Source: Pseudomonadota bacterium (GTDB lineage Bacteria > Pseudomonadota > Gammaproteobacteria > Burkholderiales > Rhodocyclaceae). Taken from it: a stretch of 64,000 nt of DNA. The notes under the pieces are model-generated. The model was not told the DNA's origin, made no database searches, and saw only the letters and a program-made list of their open reading frames with translations. Of the stretch, positions 36,376 through 44,515 are shown one piece after another. The stretch lies in NCBI GenBank assembly GCA_018241685.1, contig JAFEDJ010000064.1, positions 61,374-125,373 of the forward strand, read 5' to 3'. Position 1 is the stretch's first letter. Each line of letters opens with the position of its first letter. The position numbers and the translations under genes were made by a program.

Positions 36376-36420
36376 CAACGCAGCAGCCAGCCAGCACGCT
36401 GACCGGCTCCGACCCAAAGA

Positions 36421-37830
36421 TCAGATGGCGTAGTACATCTCGAACTCGACCGGGTGCACTTCGACGCGCAGACGGTTTACTTCTTCGCTCTTGAGGGCGA
36501 TGAAGGAGTCGATGAAGTCATTGCTGAACACGCCACCACGGGTCAGGAACTCGCGGTCCTTGTCCAGGGCTTCCAGAGCCTGTTCGAGGCTGGAGCAGAC
36601 GGTCGGGATGAGCGCGTCTTCTTCCGGCGGCAGATCGTACAGGTTCTTGTCGGCGGGGTCGCCCGGGTGGATCTTGTTCTGGATGCCGTCGAGACCAGCC
36701 ATCATCAGCGCAGCGAAGCACAGGTAGGGGTTCGCGCCCGGATCCGGGAAACGGGTCTCGATGCGACGAGCCTTTTCGCTGTTGACGAACGGGATACGGA
36801 TGGAAGCGGAACGGTTCTTGGCGGAATAGGCCAGCTTCACCGGAGCTTCGTAGTGGGGCACCAGACGCTTGTAGGAGTTGGTCAGCGGGTTGGTGATCGC
36901 GTTCAGAGCGCGGGCGTGCTTGATGATGCCGCCGATGTAGTACAGGGCGGTTTCGGACAGGCCAGCGTAGCCGTTGCCAGCGAACAGGTTCTTGCCGTCC
37001 TTCCAGATGGACTGGTGCACGTGCATGCCGGAACCGTTGTCGCCAACGATGGGCTTCGGCATGAAGGTCGCGGTCTTGCCGTACTGGTGAGCGACGTTCT
37101 GAACGATGTACTTGGTGATCTGGGTCTGGTCGGCACGACGCACCAGGGTGTTGAACTTGGTGCCGATTTCGTTCTGACCAGCAGTCGCCACTTCGTGGTG
37201 ATGCACTTCAACCGGCACGCCGCAAGCTTCGAGAGCCAGGCACATGGCGGCACGCATGTCGTTGAAGGAATCGACCGGGGGAACCGGGAAGTAGCCGCCC
37301 TTCACAGCGGGACGGTAGCCGGTGTTGCCGCCTTCGAACTTGATGTCGGAAGACCAGGCACCTTCTTCGGAGAAGATCTTGTGGTAGGCGCCGGACATGC
37401 CGACCTTCCACTCGACGGAGTCGAAGATGAAGAATTCGGGTTCCGGACCGAAGAAGGCGGTGTCGCCAATGCCGGAAGACTTCAGGTAAGCCTCGGCACG
37501 ATTGGCGATGGAGCGCGGATCGCGGTCGTAGCCCTTGCCATCGGCCGGGTCGATCACGTCACAGGTCAGAACCAGGGTGGTTTCGTCGAAGAACGGATCG
37601 ATGTAGGCGGTGTTGGGGTCCGGCATCAGCAGCATGTCGGAGGCCTGGATACCCTTCCAGCCCGCGATGGAGGAACCGTCAAAGGCATGACCGCTTTCGA
37701 ACTTGTCTTCATCGAAAGCACTGATGGGCACGCCGACGTGCTGTTCCTTGCCCTTGGTGTCGGTGAAGCGGAAGTCGACGAACTTGACTTCGTTCTCCTG
37801 GACGATCTTCATGACGTCTTGCGGGGTCAT
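36421..37830 (-). CDS. glnA: Glutamine synthetase, type I
   Basis: GlnA makes glutamine from glutamate, ammonia and ATP as a dodecamer. It has 469 residues, the standard type I length. GHAFDGSSIAGWKGI, FFGPEPEFFIFD, NGSGMHVHQSIWKDGKNLF and the adenylylation-site block KNLYDLPPEE (Tyr near 397) are all present, so it should be controlled by GlnE. The ATG at 37830 (MTPQDVMKIVQENEVKF) has AGGAG eight bases upstream. A GTG three codons earlier overlaps that ribosome site and was rejected. A sigma-54 promoter and two NtrC boxes lie upstream. Confidence 0.98.
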   Translation of the reverse strand: MTPQDVMKIVQENEVKFVDFRFTDTKGKEQHVGVPISAFDEDKFESGHAFDGSSIAGWKGIQASDMLLMPDPNTAYIDPFFDETTLVLTCDVIDPADGKGYDRDPRSIANRAEAYLKSSGIGDTAFFGPEPEFFIFDSVEWKVGMSGAYHKIFSEEGAWSSDIKFEGGNTGYRPAVKGGYFPVPPVDSFNDMRAAMCLALEACGVPVEVHHHEVATAGQNEIGTKFNTLVRRADQTQITKYIVQNVAHQYGKTATFMPKPIVGDNGSGMHVHQSIWKDGKNLFAGNGYAGLSETALYYIGGIIKHARALNAITNPLTNSYKRLVPHYEAPVKLAYSAKNRSASIRIPFVNSEKARRIETRFPDPGANPYLCFAALMMAGLDGIQNKIHPGDPADKNLYDLPPEEDALIPTVCSSLEQALEALDKDREFLTRGGVFSNDFIDSFIALKSEEVNRLRVEVHPVEFEMYYAI

Positions 37831-37912
37831 ATAACTCACTCCTAACGGGTTGAAGCTGCTGCGCAGTGGATAAAGGTCAATTATTACGACAATTCAGTCG
37901 ACGGAACCAACA

Positions 37913-37928
37913 AGCAGCAAGCATGCCA
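37913..37928 (-). promoter_or_regulatory. Sigma-54 promoter of glnA
   Basis: On the minus strand the segment reads TGGCATGCTTGCTGCT. The GG of the -24 element and the GC of the -12 element are 12 bases apart as sigma-54 requires, and most of the consensus TGGCACG-N4-TTGCW is matched. Transcription should start near 37902, giving a leader of about 70 bases. Confidence 0.8.
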
Positions 37929-37991
37929 GCACGCGATTGAAAACACTTCATTGTGCCATAAGGCTAATGCGCGAGGTTCTTAAAAAAACAT

Positions 37992-38008
37992 GCACTACAT
38001 TCGTGCGC
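37992..38008 (-). promoter_or_regulatory. NtrC-binding site 2 (promoter-proximal)
   Basis: TGCACTACATTCGTGCG on the plus strand has the GCAC-N7-GTGC core of NtrC sites. Its centre lies about 98 bases upstream of the predicted glnA start and 30 bases (three helical turns) from the second site. Confidence 0.72.
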
Positions 38009-38021
38009 AAAAAATCAAAAT

Positions 38022-38038
38022 GCACCATTACAGTGCAA
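38022..38038 (-). promoter_or_regulatory. NtrC-binding site 1 (promoter-distal)
   Basis: TGCACCATTACAGTGCA on the plus strand fits the consensus TGCACCA-N3-TGGTGCA at 12 of 14 fixed positions. It lies about 128 bases upstream of the predicted start and overlaps the stop codon end of the cation transporter gene. Confidence 0.8.
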
Positions 38039-39206
38039 TTTTGCAGAGCAGAGCAATCTGTCCCCAGTGGGACGATGCACCATTGCCGTAATCCCGCAGC
38101 CGCTGCTGCAGGCCCGCCAGCCGATCGGTATCGGCACACCACTCGAAGGGCAGATACACCTCGGCCTCCACGCGCTCGCCGACGTAGTGAAAAACGGCCG
38201 GTGCCGCCTGCGGCACGTCACCGAGCAATGCATCGAGTTCGGCGACCAGCGCCTCACGGCCGGGCAGTGTGCGCCCCAGCGCGGCCATCTGGTCTTCTTC
38301 GGTATCCACATGCACCAGCACGTCGAGCACATCCTCATGACGGCTGCGTACCCGATGGCGGGCCAGTTCGGCAATGCGGTGCCCTTCCGACACACTGATC
38401 CGCGCATCCACGCGGACGTGGGCATCCACCAGCACCCGATGGGCCATGCGGCGGGTACGCAATTCATGAACATCGATCACGCCGGGGGTCGTCGTCACCG
38501 TCTCGCGGATCCTGGCGACCTCATCGGGCTGCACGCCGGTATCGATAAGCTCGCGCAGCGCCTCGTAGCCGAGCATCGCCCCCATGCGCAGGATCATGAA
38601 ACCGACCAGCGCGGCCCCAAGAGGCTCGAGAAAGCGATAACCGAGCAGGCTGCCGCCAATGCCTACCGCCACCACCAACGACGACGCCGCATCGGCGCGC
38701 GCATGCCAGGCATTGGCCACCAGCATCGGCGAACGCAGGCGCTGGGCCACCGCCAGCATGTAGCGGAACAGGCCTTCCTTGCCGGCGAGAGTCAGCAAGG
38801 CCATCCACAGCGCCATCGGATGCAACTGGGGCAAGGACTCCAGGCTTTGCAGGCGAACGGCCGCAGTCAACAGGAATCCGGCCCCGACACCGGCCAAAAC
38901 CAGCCCCAGCACCAGCGAAGCGGCCGTCTCGTAGCGTCCGTGGCCGTAGGGGTGCAGTTCATCAGCGGGGCTCGCCCCGTGACGGCTCGCGAACAGGACC
39001 AGAAAATCGCCGAGCAGGTCGGACAGCGTGTGCATGCCGTCGGCCACCAGGCTCTGGGCGTGGGAGATCAGGCCGACGGTGATCTGCAGCACCGTCAGCA
39101 CGACATTGACGGCGACGCTGACCCAGGTCGCCCGTTGAGCCTGGCGGGCGCGGTCGGCGTCGAGGGCCTCGTCCGGCGCGGAGACGGGATGAGCTTCGAA
39201 AGACAT
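38028..39206 (-). CDS. Cation diffusion facilitator (CDF) transporter
   Basis: A CDF-family inner membrane antiporter that should export divalent metal ions such as Zn2+, Fe2+ or Co2+ in exchange for protons. It has 392 residues with six predicted membrane segments. The metal-site motifs are ADGMHTLSDLLGD in helix 2 and NAWHARADAASSLV in helix 5; both keep His and Asp. The C-terminal cytoplasmic domain (GVIDVHELRTRRMAHRVLVDAHVRVD) is followed by an extra 90 or so residues (from about 305) not found in short CDF proteins. The start was set at MSFEAHPVS. The metal cannot be told from sequence alone. Confidence 0.92.
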   Translation of the reverse strand: MSFEAHPVSAPDEALDADRARQAQRATWVSVAVNVVLTVLQITVGLISHAQSLVADGMHTLSDLLGDFLVLFASRHGASPADELHPYGHGRYETAASLVLGLVLAGVGAGFLLTAAVRLQSLESLPQLHPMALWMALLTLAGKEGLFRYMLAVAQRLRSPMLVANAWHARADAASSLVVAVGIGGSLLGYRFLEPLGAALVGFMILRMGAMLGYEALRELIDTGVQPDEVARIRETVTTTPGVIDVHELRTRRMAHRVLVDAHVRVDARISVSEGHRIAELARHRVRSRHEDVLDVLVHVDTEEDQMAALGRTLPGREALVAELDALLGDVPQAAPAVFHYVGERVEAEVYLPFEWCADTDRLAGLQQRLRDYGNGASSHWGQIALLCKIAL

Positions 39207-39209
39207 GAC

Positions 39210-39237
39210 TTGCAGCCCGTAGGGCCGGGGGTATACT
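39210..39237 (+). promoter_or_regulatory. Promoter candidate for rhodanese-nadA
   Basis: TATACT at 39232-39237 is a good -10. TTGCAG at 39210-39215 could be the -35, with a 16-base spacer, although only its TTG part fits well. It would start transcription near 39244, just ahead of the rhodanese gene. Confidence 0.5.
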
Positions 39238-39269
39238 CGCAAGCCCGCCATTCTAGCCGGATGTCCGCC

Positions 39270-39722
39270 ATGGGAAAATTAAGCGAAACACTCGCCCTCG
39301 CGCAGGAACGCGGCCAAGGCCTGAACGTTCCCTACACCGGGAGTCTCACGCCCAAGGAAGCCTGGGAAGTCCTCCAGCTCGCCCCCGGCGCCCGGCTCGT
39401 GGATGTGCGCACGCGCGCCGAATGGGACTGGGTCGGGCGTGTGCCGGGCTCCGTCGAGATCGAATGGATGCTCTATCCGGGCAATGAACCGAATCCGCAT
39501 TTTCTGGCCCAATTCAAGCGCCAGGTCGATCCGGAAGCGCTGGTGATGTTCCTGTGCCGCAGCGGCGCCCGCTCCAATGCGGCCGCCACGCTGGCCGCGG
39601 CGTCGGGCTTCACCAATGCCTACAACATCCTGGAAGGCTTCGAAGGCGACAAGGACGCCAACGGGCGCCGCAACACGGTCGGTGGCTGGCGCCATGCCGG
39701 CCTGCCATGGAACCAGGGCTGA
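39270..39722 (+). CDS. Rhodanese-like sulfurtransferase
   Basis: A 150-residue single-domain rhodanese. The conserved start of the fold is ARLVDVRTRAEWDWVGRVPGSVEIEW, and the active-site loop is MFLCRSGARSNAAATLAA, with the catalytic Cys in LCRSG. It probably moves sulfane sulfur; the acceptor is unknown. Either ATG 39261 or ATG 39270 may be used. The second was taken because it gives the MGKLSETLALAQERG start seen in relatives. nadA follows 18 bases downstream, so a link to iron-sulfur cluster supply for NadA is a fair but unproven thought. Confidence 0.88.
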   Translation: MGKLSETLALAQERGQGLNVPYTGSLTPKEAWEVLQLAPGARLVDVRTRAEWDWVGRVPGSVEIEWMLYPGNEPNPHFLAQFKRQVDPEALVMFLCRSGARSNAAATLAAASGFTNAYNILEGFEGDKDANGRRNTVGGWRHAGLPWNQG

Positions 39723-39740
39723 ACCAACAGGACTCAATCG

Positions 39741-40841
39741 ATGCAAGCCGTACCGATCAGTTTCGACCGTTTCAACACCCTCGGCGACGCCGACGCCCAT
39801 GAGCGCATCCGCGCGGCCCGTGCCCGCCTCGGCGACAAGGCCGTGCTGCTGTGCCACCACTACCAGCGCGCCGACGTGTACCAGTACGCCGACCTGACCG
39901 GCGACTCCCTCAAGCTGTCGCGCCTCGCCGCCGAAACCGACGCCGAATACATCGTGTTCTGCGGCGTGCATTTCATGGCCGAAGTGGCGGACATCATGTC
40001 CAAGCCGCACCAGCAGGCCATCCTGCCCGACCTCGCCGCCGGCTGTTCGATGGCCGACATGGCCAACCTGGCCAAGGTTGAGCGCTGCTGGCGCGAGCTG
40101 TCCGAAGTACTGGACACCCCCGACACACTGATCACGCCGGTCACCTACATCAACTCGGCGGCCGACCTGAAGGCCTTCTGCGGTGAGCACGGCGGCATCG
40201 TCTGCACCTCCACCAACGCCCCCACCATCCTCGACTGGGCATTCAAGCAGCGCGAGAAGGTGCTGTTTTTCCCCGACCAGCACCTGGGCCGGTGGACCGG
40301 CTTCAACAAGGGCATTCCCCTCGACGAGATGGTGGTGTGGGATCCCGACCAGGAATACGGCGGCCTCAGCGTCGAGCAGATCAAGAAGGCCAAGATCCTG
40401 CTCTGGAAGGGGCACTGTTCGGTGCACCAGATGTTCCAGCCGGCCCACATCATCAAATTCCGCAACCAGTACCCGGACGGCAAGGTCATCTCCCACCCGG
40501 AGAGTGCGCTGGAAGTGTGCCGCCAGTCCGACTTCGTCGGCTCCACCGAGTACATCATCAAGGTCGTCAAGGAATCCGCCCCCGGTACCCGCTGGCTGGT
40601 CGGCACTGAACTGAACCTGGTGAACCGTCTCGCCGAGGAAGTAAAGCACGAGGGCAAAATCGTCCAGTTCATGGCCCCGACCGTGTGCATGTGCTCGACG
40701 ATGCAGCGCATCGACCCGCAGCACCTGGCCTGGACCCTCGAGAACCTCGCCGAAGGAAAGGTGGTCAATCGCATCACGGTGCCCGAACACGAGGCCGCGC
40801 TGGCCAAGGTCGCCCTCGAGCGCATGCTCGCAGTATCCTGA
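39741..40841 (+). CDS. nadA: Quinolinate synthase NadA
   Basis: NadA condenses iminoaspartate with dihydroxyacetone phosphate to quinolinate in NAD synthesis, using an oxygen-sensitive [4Fe-4S] cluster. It has 366 residues. LCHHYQRADVYQYADLTGDSL is the start of the fold, and the three cluster cysteines are in AAGCSMADM, IVCTSTNAP and APTVCMCSTMQ. KGHCSVHQMF and SHPESALEVC are further signature blocks. It follows the rhodanese gene and ends before a strong terminator. Confidence 0.97.
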   Translation: MQAVPISFDRFNTLGDADAHERIRAARARLGDKAVLLCHHYQRADVYQYADLTGDSLKLSRLAAETDAEYIVFCGVHFMAEVADIMSKPHQQAILPDLAAGCSMADMANLAKVERCWRELSEVLDTPDTLITPVTYINSAADLKAFCGEHGGIVCTSTNAPTILDWAFKQREKVLFFPDQHLGRWTGFNKGIPLDEMVVWDPDQEYGGLSVEQIKKAKILLWKGHCSVHQMFQPAHIIKFRNQYPDGKVISHPESALEVCRQSDFVGSTEYIIKVVKESAPGTRWLVGTELNLVNRLAEEVKHEGKIVQFMAPTVCMCSTMQRIDPQHLAWTLENLAEGKVVNRITVPEHEAALAKVALERMLAVS

Positions 40842-40863
40842 GCGCGCCCCTCGCCAGCCCACG

Positions 40864-40886
40864 ACGGCGCCTGCGGGCGCCGTTTT
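40864..40886 (+). terminator. Intrinsic terminator after nadA
   Basis: ACGGCGCC at 40864-40871 pairs perfectly with GGCGCCGT at 40876-40883 around a TGCG loop and is followed by TTTT. It sits 23 bases after the nadA stop. Confidence 0.9.
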
Positions 40887-40953
40887 GCATGGAACTGCGC
40901 AAGATGCGACAAACCGGCGACAGGCGCAGAATGCAGGAAAAAAGGAGACCGCG

Positions 40954-41706
40954 ATGAGCACCACGCTGCACATCTGCACCTACAACATCCACAAGGGCTT
41001 CTCCCAGTTCAACCGTCGCCTGGCCATCCACGAACTGCGCGACCGCCTGCGCCTGCTGGGCGCCGACGTGGTATTCCTGCAGGAAGTCCAGGGCATGCAC
41101 CTGCGCCACGCCAGCCGCCACCCAGACTGGCCGCAACAGCCACAACATGAATTCCTCGCCCGCGACGTATGGCAGCAGACGGCCTACGGCGGCAATGCGG
41201 TATATGACCACGGCCACCACGGCAATGCGATCCTCAGCCGCCATCCCATCCTGTCCCAGGCCAACCAGGACGTCTCCGACCACCGCTTCGAGAGCCGCGG
41301 CCTGCTCCATTGCGAGATCCGCGTCGACGGCGTGAAGCAGCCCGTACATTGCGTCTGCGTGCACCTGGGCCTCACCGCCGGCAGCCGGCGCCGCCAGATG
41401 GCGGCCCTTGTCAAGCGACTGGACACGCTGGCCCCGAACGGCGCACCGCTGATCATTGCCGGCGACTTCAACGACTGGCGCAACCACGCCGACGACTGCC
41501 TGACTGCGCCGCTCGGCTTGACGGAGGTCTTCACGTCGATCCGCGGCCGCCCGGCGCGCAGCTTTCCGAGCACGCTGCCGGTGCTGCGCCTGGACCGCAT
41601 CTACGTGCGCGGCTTCGCGGTCGACCGGGCCGAGGTGCACTACGGCGCCCCATGGAGCCAGATTTCCGACCACGCGCCACTGACCGCCCAGATCCGTCTC
41701 CGCTGA
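40954..41706 (+). CDS. Endonuclease/exonuclease/phosphatase family protein (YbhP-like)
   Basis: A 250-residue protein of the EEP fold. The motifs are CTYNIHKGF (N-terminal Asn), LQEV (metal-binding Glu), ILSRHPIL, IIAGDFNDW and SDHAPLTAQI (catalytic Asp-His pair). The substrate could be nucleic acid or a phospholipid head group. In E. coli the relative ybhP is next to clsB (ybhO), as here, which hints at membrane phospholipid metabolism. The ATG has a strong AAGGAGA site. The clsB start follows 10 bases after the stop. Confidence 0.9.
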   Translation: MSTTLHICTYNIHKGFSQFNRRLAIHELRDRLRLLGADVVFLQEVQGMHLRHASRHPDWPQQPQHEFLARDVWQQTAYGGNAVYDHGHHGNAILSRHPILSQANQDVSDHRFESRGLLHCEIRVDGVKQPVHCVCVHLGLTAGSRRRQMAALVKRLDTLAPNGAPLIIAGDFNDWRNHADDCLTAPLGLTEVFTSIRGRPARSFPSTLPVLRLDRIYVRGFAVDRAEVHYGAPWSQISDHAPLTAQIRLR

Positions 41707-41716
41707 CCGCCGCCCC

Positions 41717-42877
41717 ATGAGCACGACCTGGCTGCGCGGCAATGTGCTGACCCTGCTGGAGAACGGAACCGAATTCTTCCCTGCGCTGCAGGCGGCCATC
41801 GACAACGCCCGCGACGAGATCCTCCTTGAGACCTACATCTTCGCCCATGACGATATCGGCCAGACGATCGCCGCCGCGCTGACACGCGCCGCCGCCCGCG
41901 GCGTCACCGTGCGCCTGCTGGTGGATGGCTTCGGTGGGCGGGAATTCGTCGCCACACTGCTCGAACCGCTGAGCGAGGCCGGCGTCAACGTGCTGATCTA
42001 CCGCCGCGAGGTCGGCGCCCTACCCTTGCGCCGCCGCCGCTTGCGCCGCCTGCACCGCAAGCTGGCTGTCATCGACGGGCGGATCGCCTTCGTTGGCGGT
42101 ATCAACATCATCAGCGACTACGAGGCACCGAGCCTTGATGCGCCTCGCCACGATTACGCGGTGCGCATCGAAGGCCCCCTGCTCGGCCCCATCCACGCCG
42201 GCGTGCGCCACGTGTGGGAACTGGTCGCCTGGGCCTCCTTCCGCCGGCGGCTGCGCCTGCCGGCCAGCCCGTCCTTCATGCCACAGCCCTGCGGCGACGT
42301 CGAGGCCGCCTTCCTGATCCGCGACAACATCCGCCATCGACGCGACATCGAAAATGCCTACCTGCTCGGTATTGCTGGCGCCCGGCGGGAAATCATCCTC
42401 GCCAACGCCTATTTCCTGCCTGGCCGCCGCTTCCGCCAGGCCTTGCTGGAAGCGGCACGACGCGGCGTCCAGATCACCCTGCTGGTCCAGGGTCTCGCCG
42501 ATCATCCCCTACAACACCGAGCCACCCGTGCCCTCTACGGCCAATTGCTGGCCGGCGGCCTGCGCATCGTCGAATACCACCGCAGCTACCTGCACGCAAA
42601 AGTGGCCGTCATCGACGGGCGCTGGGCCACCGTCGGCTCGTCCAACATCGACCCGTTCAGCCTGCTGCTGGCCCGCGAGGCCAACGTGGTGGTCCGCGAC
42701 ACCGGCTTCGCCGAGCGCCTGCGCAGCCGCCTGACCCAAGCGATCCGCGACGGCGGGCAGGAAATCTCCGCCGCCAGCTGGCAGCGGGGCCCCCGCCTGC
42801 AGCGCCTGCTCAACTGGGCAGCCTACGGACTGGTACGGCTGATGATCGGCATTGCCGGCTACGGCAACCACCACTGA
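41717..42877 (+). CDS. clsB: Cardiolipin synthase B-type phospholipase D family protein
   Basis: ClsB-type enzymes join phosphatidylglycerol molecules to form cardiolipin at the inner membrane. It has 386 residues with two HKD motifs: HRKLAVIDGRIAFVGGINI (about 115-133) and HAKVAVIDGRWATVGSSNID (about 293-312). The N-terminus carries no membrane segment, which fits ClsB and not ClsA. The C-terminus is basic, with a short hydrophobic stretch (AAYGLVRLMIGIAGYG). It is linked to the YbhP-like gene. Confidence 0.92.
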   Translation: MSTTWLRGNVLTLLENGTEFFPALQAAIDNARDEILLETYIFAHDDIGQTIAAALTRAAARGVTVRLLVDGFGGREFVATLLEPLSEAGVNVLIYRREVGALPLRRRRLRRLHRKLAVIDGRIAFVGGINIISDYEAPSLDAPRHDYAVRIEGPLLGPIHAGVRHVWELVAWASFRRRLRLPASPSFMPQPCGDVEAAFLIRDNIRHRRDIENAYLLGIAGARREIILANAYFLPGRRFRQALLEAARRGVQITLLVQGLADHPLQHRATRALYGQLLAGGLRIVEYHRSYLHAKVAVIDGRWATVGSSNIDPFSLLLAREANVVVRDTGFAERLRSRLTQAIRDGGQEISAASWQRGPRLQRLLNWAAYGLVRLMIGIAGYGNHH

Positions 42878-42955
42878 AAACGATCCGCACAGCGCCAGAC
42901 GGCATGGCAGCGGCTACCATACGAGGCTTCCAAGTTTCCGAACTGCCCTGCCGCC

Positions 42956-43441
42956 ATGTATTCCGCCCCCGCCTTCGAAGCCAAGATCTGCCCGCCTGAC
43001 CACCTGCGCGAGCGGATCGCCACGCTGCCGCGCCCGCTGGTGTTCACCAACGGCTGCTTCGACATCCTGCACCGCGGCCACGTCACCTACCTGGCCCAGG
43101 CCCGCGCCCTCGGCGCGGCGATGGTCGTCGCCCTCAACAGTGACGACTCGGTGCGCCGCCAGGGCAAGGGAGACGACCGGCCGATCAACACGCTGCAGGA
43201 CCGCCTCGCGGTGATGGCCTCCCTCGGCTGCGTCGATCTGGTCACCTGGTTCGACGAAGACACGCCGATCGCCCGCATTCTCGAATGCCAGCCCGACGTA
43301 CTGGTCAAAGGCGGCGACTGGGCCCCGGACCGCATCGTCGGCGCCCCCGAAACCCTTGCCCGCGGCGGCAGCGTGCATTCGATCCCTTTCGAACACCAAC
43401 GCTCCACCACCGCACTACTCGAAAAGATCCGGCGTCTTTAA
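42956..43441 (+). CDS. rfaE2: D-glycero-beta-D-manno-heptose 1-phosphate adenylyltransferase
   Basis: RfaE2 (HldC, equal to the C-terminal half of HldE) makes ADP-heptose for the lipopolysaccharide inner core. It has 161 residues with the nucleotidyltransferase motif TNGCFDILHRGHVTYLAQAR and the downstream block DVLVKGGDW. The separate kinase domain (rfaE1) is not in the window. The family is a stand-alone type, common in betaproteobacteria. A possible stem GCCCGCC/GGTGGGC at 43441-43457 just after the stop may terminate it. Confidence 0.93.
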   Translation: MYSAPAFEAKICPPDHLRERIATLPRPLVFTNGCFDILHRGHVTYLAQARALGAAMVVALNSDDSVRRQGKGDDRPINTLQDRLAVMASLGCVDLVTWFDEDTPIARILECQPDVLVKGGDWAPDRIVGAPETLARGGSVHSIPFEHQRSTTALLEKIRRL

Positions 43442-43557
43442 GCCCGCCGCCGGTGGGCGATTATTTGCATATGCGCTTTCGATCTATGGAATGCTGGCCG
43501 CTAGTTCTAGAATGAATTAGAGAAACAATAACCATTTTCCCAACGAGGAGAAACGCC

Positions 43558-44490
43558 ATGCGTATCGCCAACAATGTGGCCGAACTGGTCGGCAAAACCC
43601 CGCTCGTCAAGCTCAACCGGCTGGCCCCCGCCAACGGCGCCACCCTCGCCCTCAAGCTGGAATTTTTCAATCCAGCTCATAGCGTCAAGGACCGTATCGC
43701 CGCGGCAATGCTCGATGCGGCCGAAGCTGCGGGCAAGATCAAGCCCGACACCATCATCCTCGAGCCCACCTCCGGCAACACTGGCATCGGCCTGGCGATG
43801 GTCTGTGCGGCGCGCGGCTACAAGTGTGCGTTCGTGATGCCCGAGACCATGAGCCGCGAGCGCAAGCTCCTGCTCAAGGCCTACGGCGCCGAGCTGATCC
43901 TGACTCCGGGTCCGGAAGGCATGCCCGGCGCGCTGAAAAAAGCCGCCGAACTGGCTGCCGCCGACGCCCGCTACTTCATCCCGCAGCAGTTCGAGAACCC
44001 CGCCAACCCGGCCATCCACCGCCAGACCACGGCCGAGGAGATCTGGGCCGACACCGACGGCCAGGTGGACATCTTCGTGTCCGGCATCGGCACTGGCGGC
44101 ACCATCACCGGCGTCGGTGAAGTGCTCAAGGAGCGCAAACCGGGCGTCAAGATCATCGCTGTCGAACCCGCCGCCAGCCCGGTGCTGTCCGGCGGCCAGC
44201 GCGGCCCGCACCCGATCCAGGGGATCGGCGCCGGCTTCGTGCCGGCCATCCTCAACACCTCGATCTACGACGAGATCGTGCAGGTGCCCAACGACGCCGC
44301 CCTCGACACCGCCCGCAAGCTGGCCACCGACGAAGGCCTGCTGGTCGGCATCTCCTCCGGCGCCGCCGTGTGGGCCGCGCTGCAGGTGGCCGAGCGGCCG
44401 GAGAACGCCGGCAAGCTGGTGGTGGTGATCATCCCGTCCTTCGGCGAACGTTACCTGTCCACCGTGCTCTACCAGCATCTGGAAGTCTGA
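43558..44490 (+). CDS. cysK: Cysteine synthase A (O-acetylserine sulfhydrylase)
   Basis: This PLP enzyme makes L-cysteine from O-acetylserine and sulfide. It has 310 residues. The PLP lysine is in FFNPAHSVKDRIAAAM, the substrate loop is EPTSGNTGIGLAM, QFENPANPAIH is the cysK-type loop, and GIGTGGTITGVGE binds the phosphate. The start is well set by AGGAG ahead of the ATG. The C-S lyase gene follows 25 bases later, so the pair may balance cysteine and cystathionine pools. A weak -10 (TAGAAT near 43508) is the best promoter hint. Confidence 0.94.
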   Translation: MRIANNVAELVGKTPLVKLNRLAPANGATLALKLEFFNPAHSVKDRIAAAMLDAAEAAGKIKPDTIILEPTSGNTGIGLAMVCAARGYKCAFVMPETMSRERKLLLKAYGAELILTPGPEGMPGALKKAAELAAADARYFIPQQFENPANPAIHRQTTAEEIWADTDGQVDIFVSGIGTGGTITGVGEVLKERKPGVKIIAVEPAASPVLSGGQRGPHPIQGIGAGFVPAILNTSIYDEIVQVPNDAALDTARKLATDEGLLVGISSGAAVWAALQVAERPENAGKLVVVIIPSFGERYLSTVLYQHLEV

Positions 44491-44515
44491 CCCTCCCCTT
44501 CAGCGAGATCCCGGC

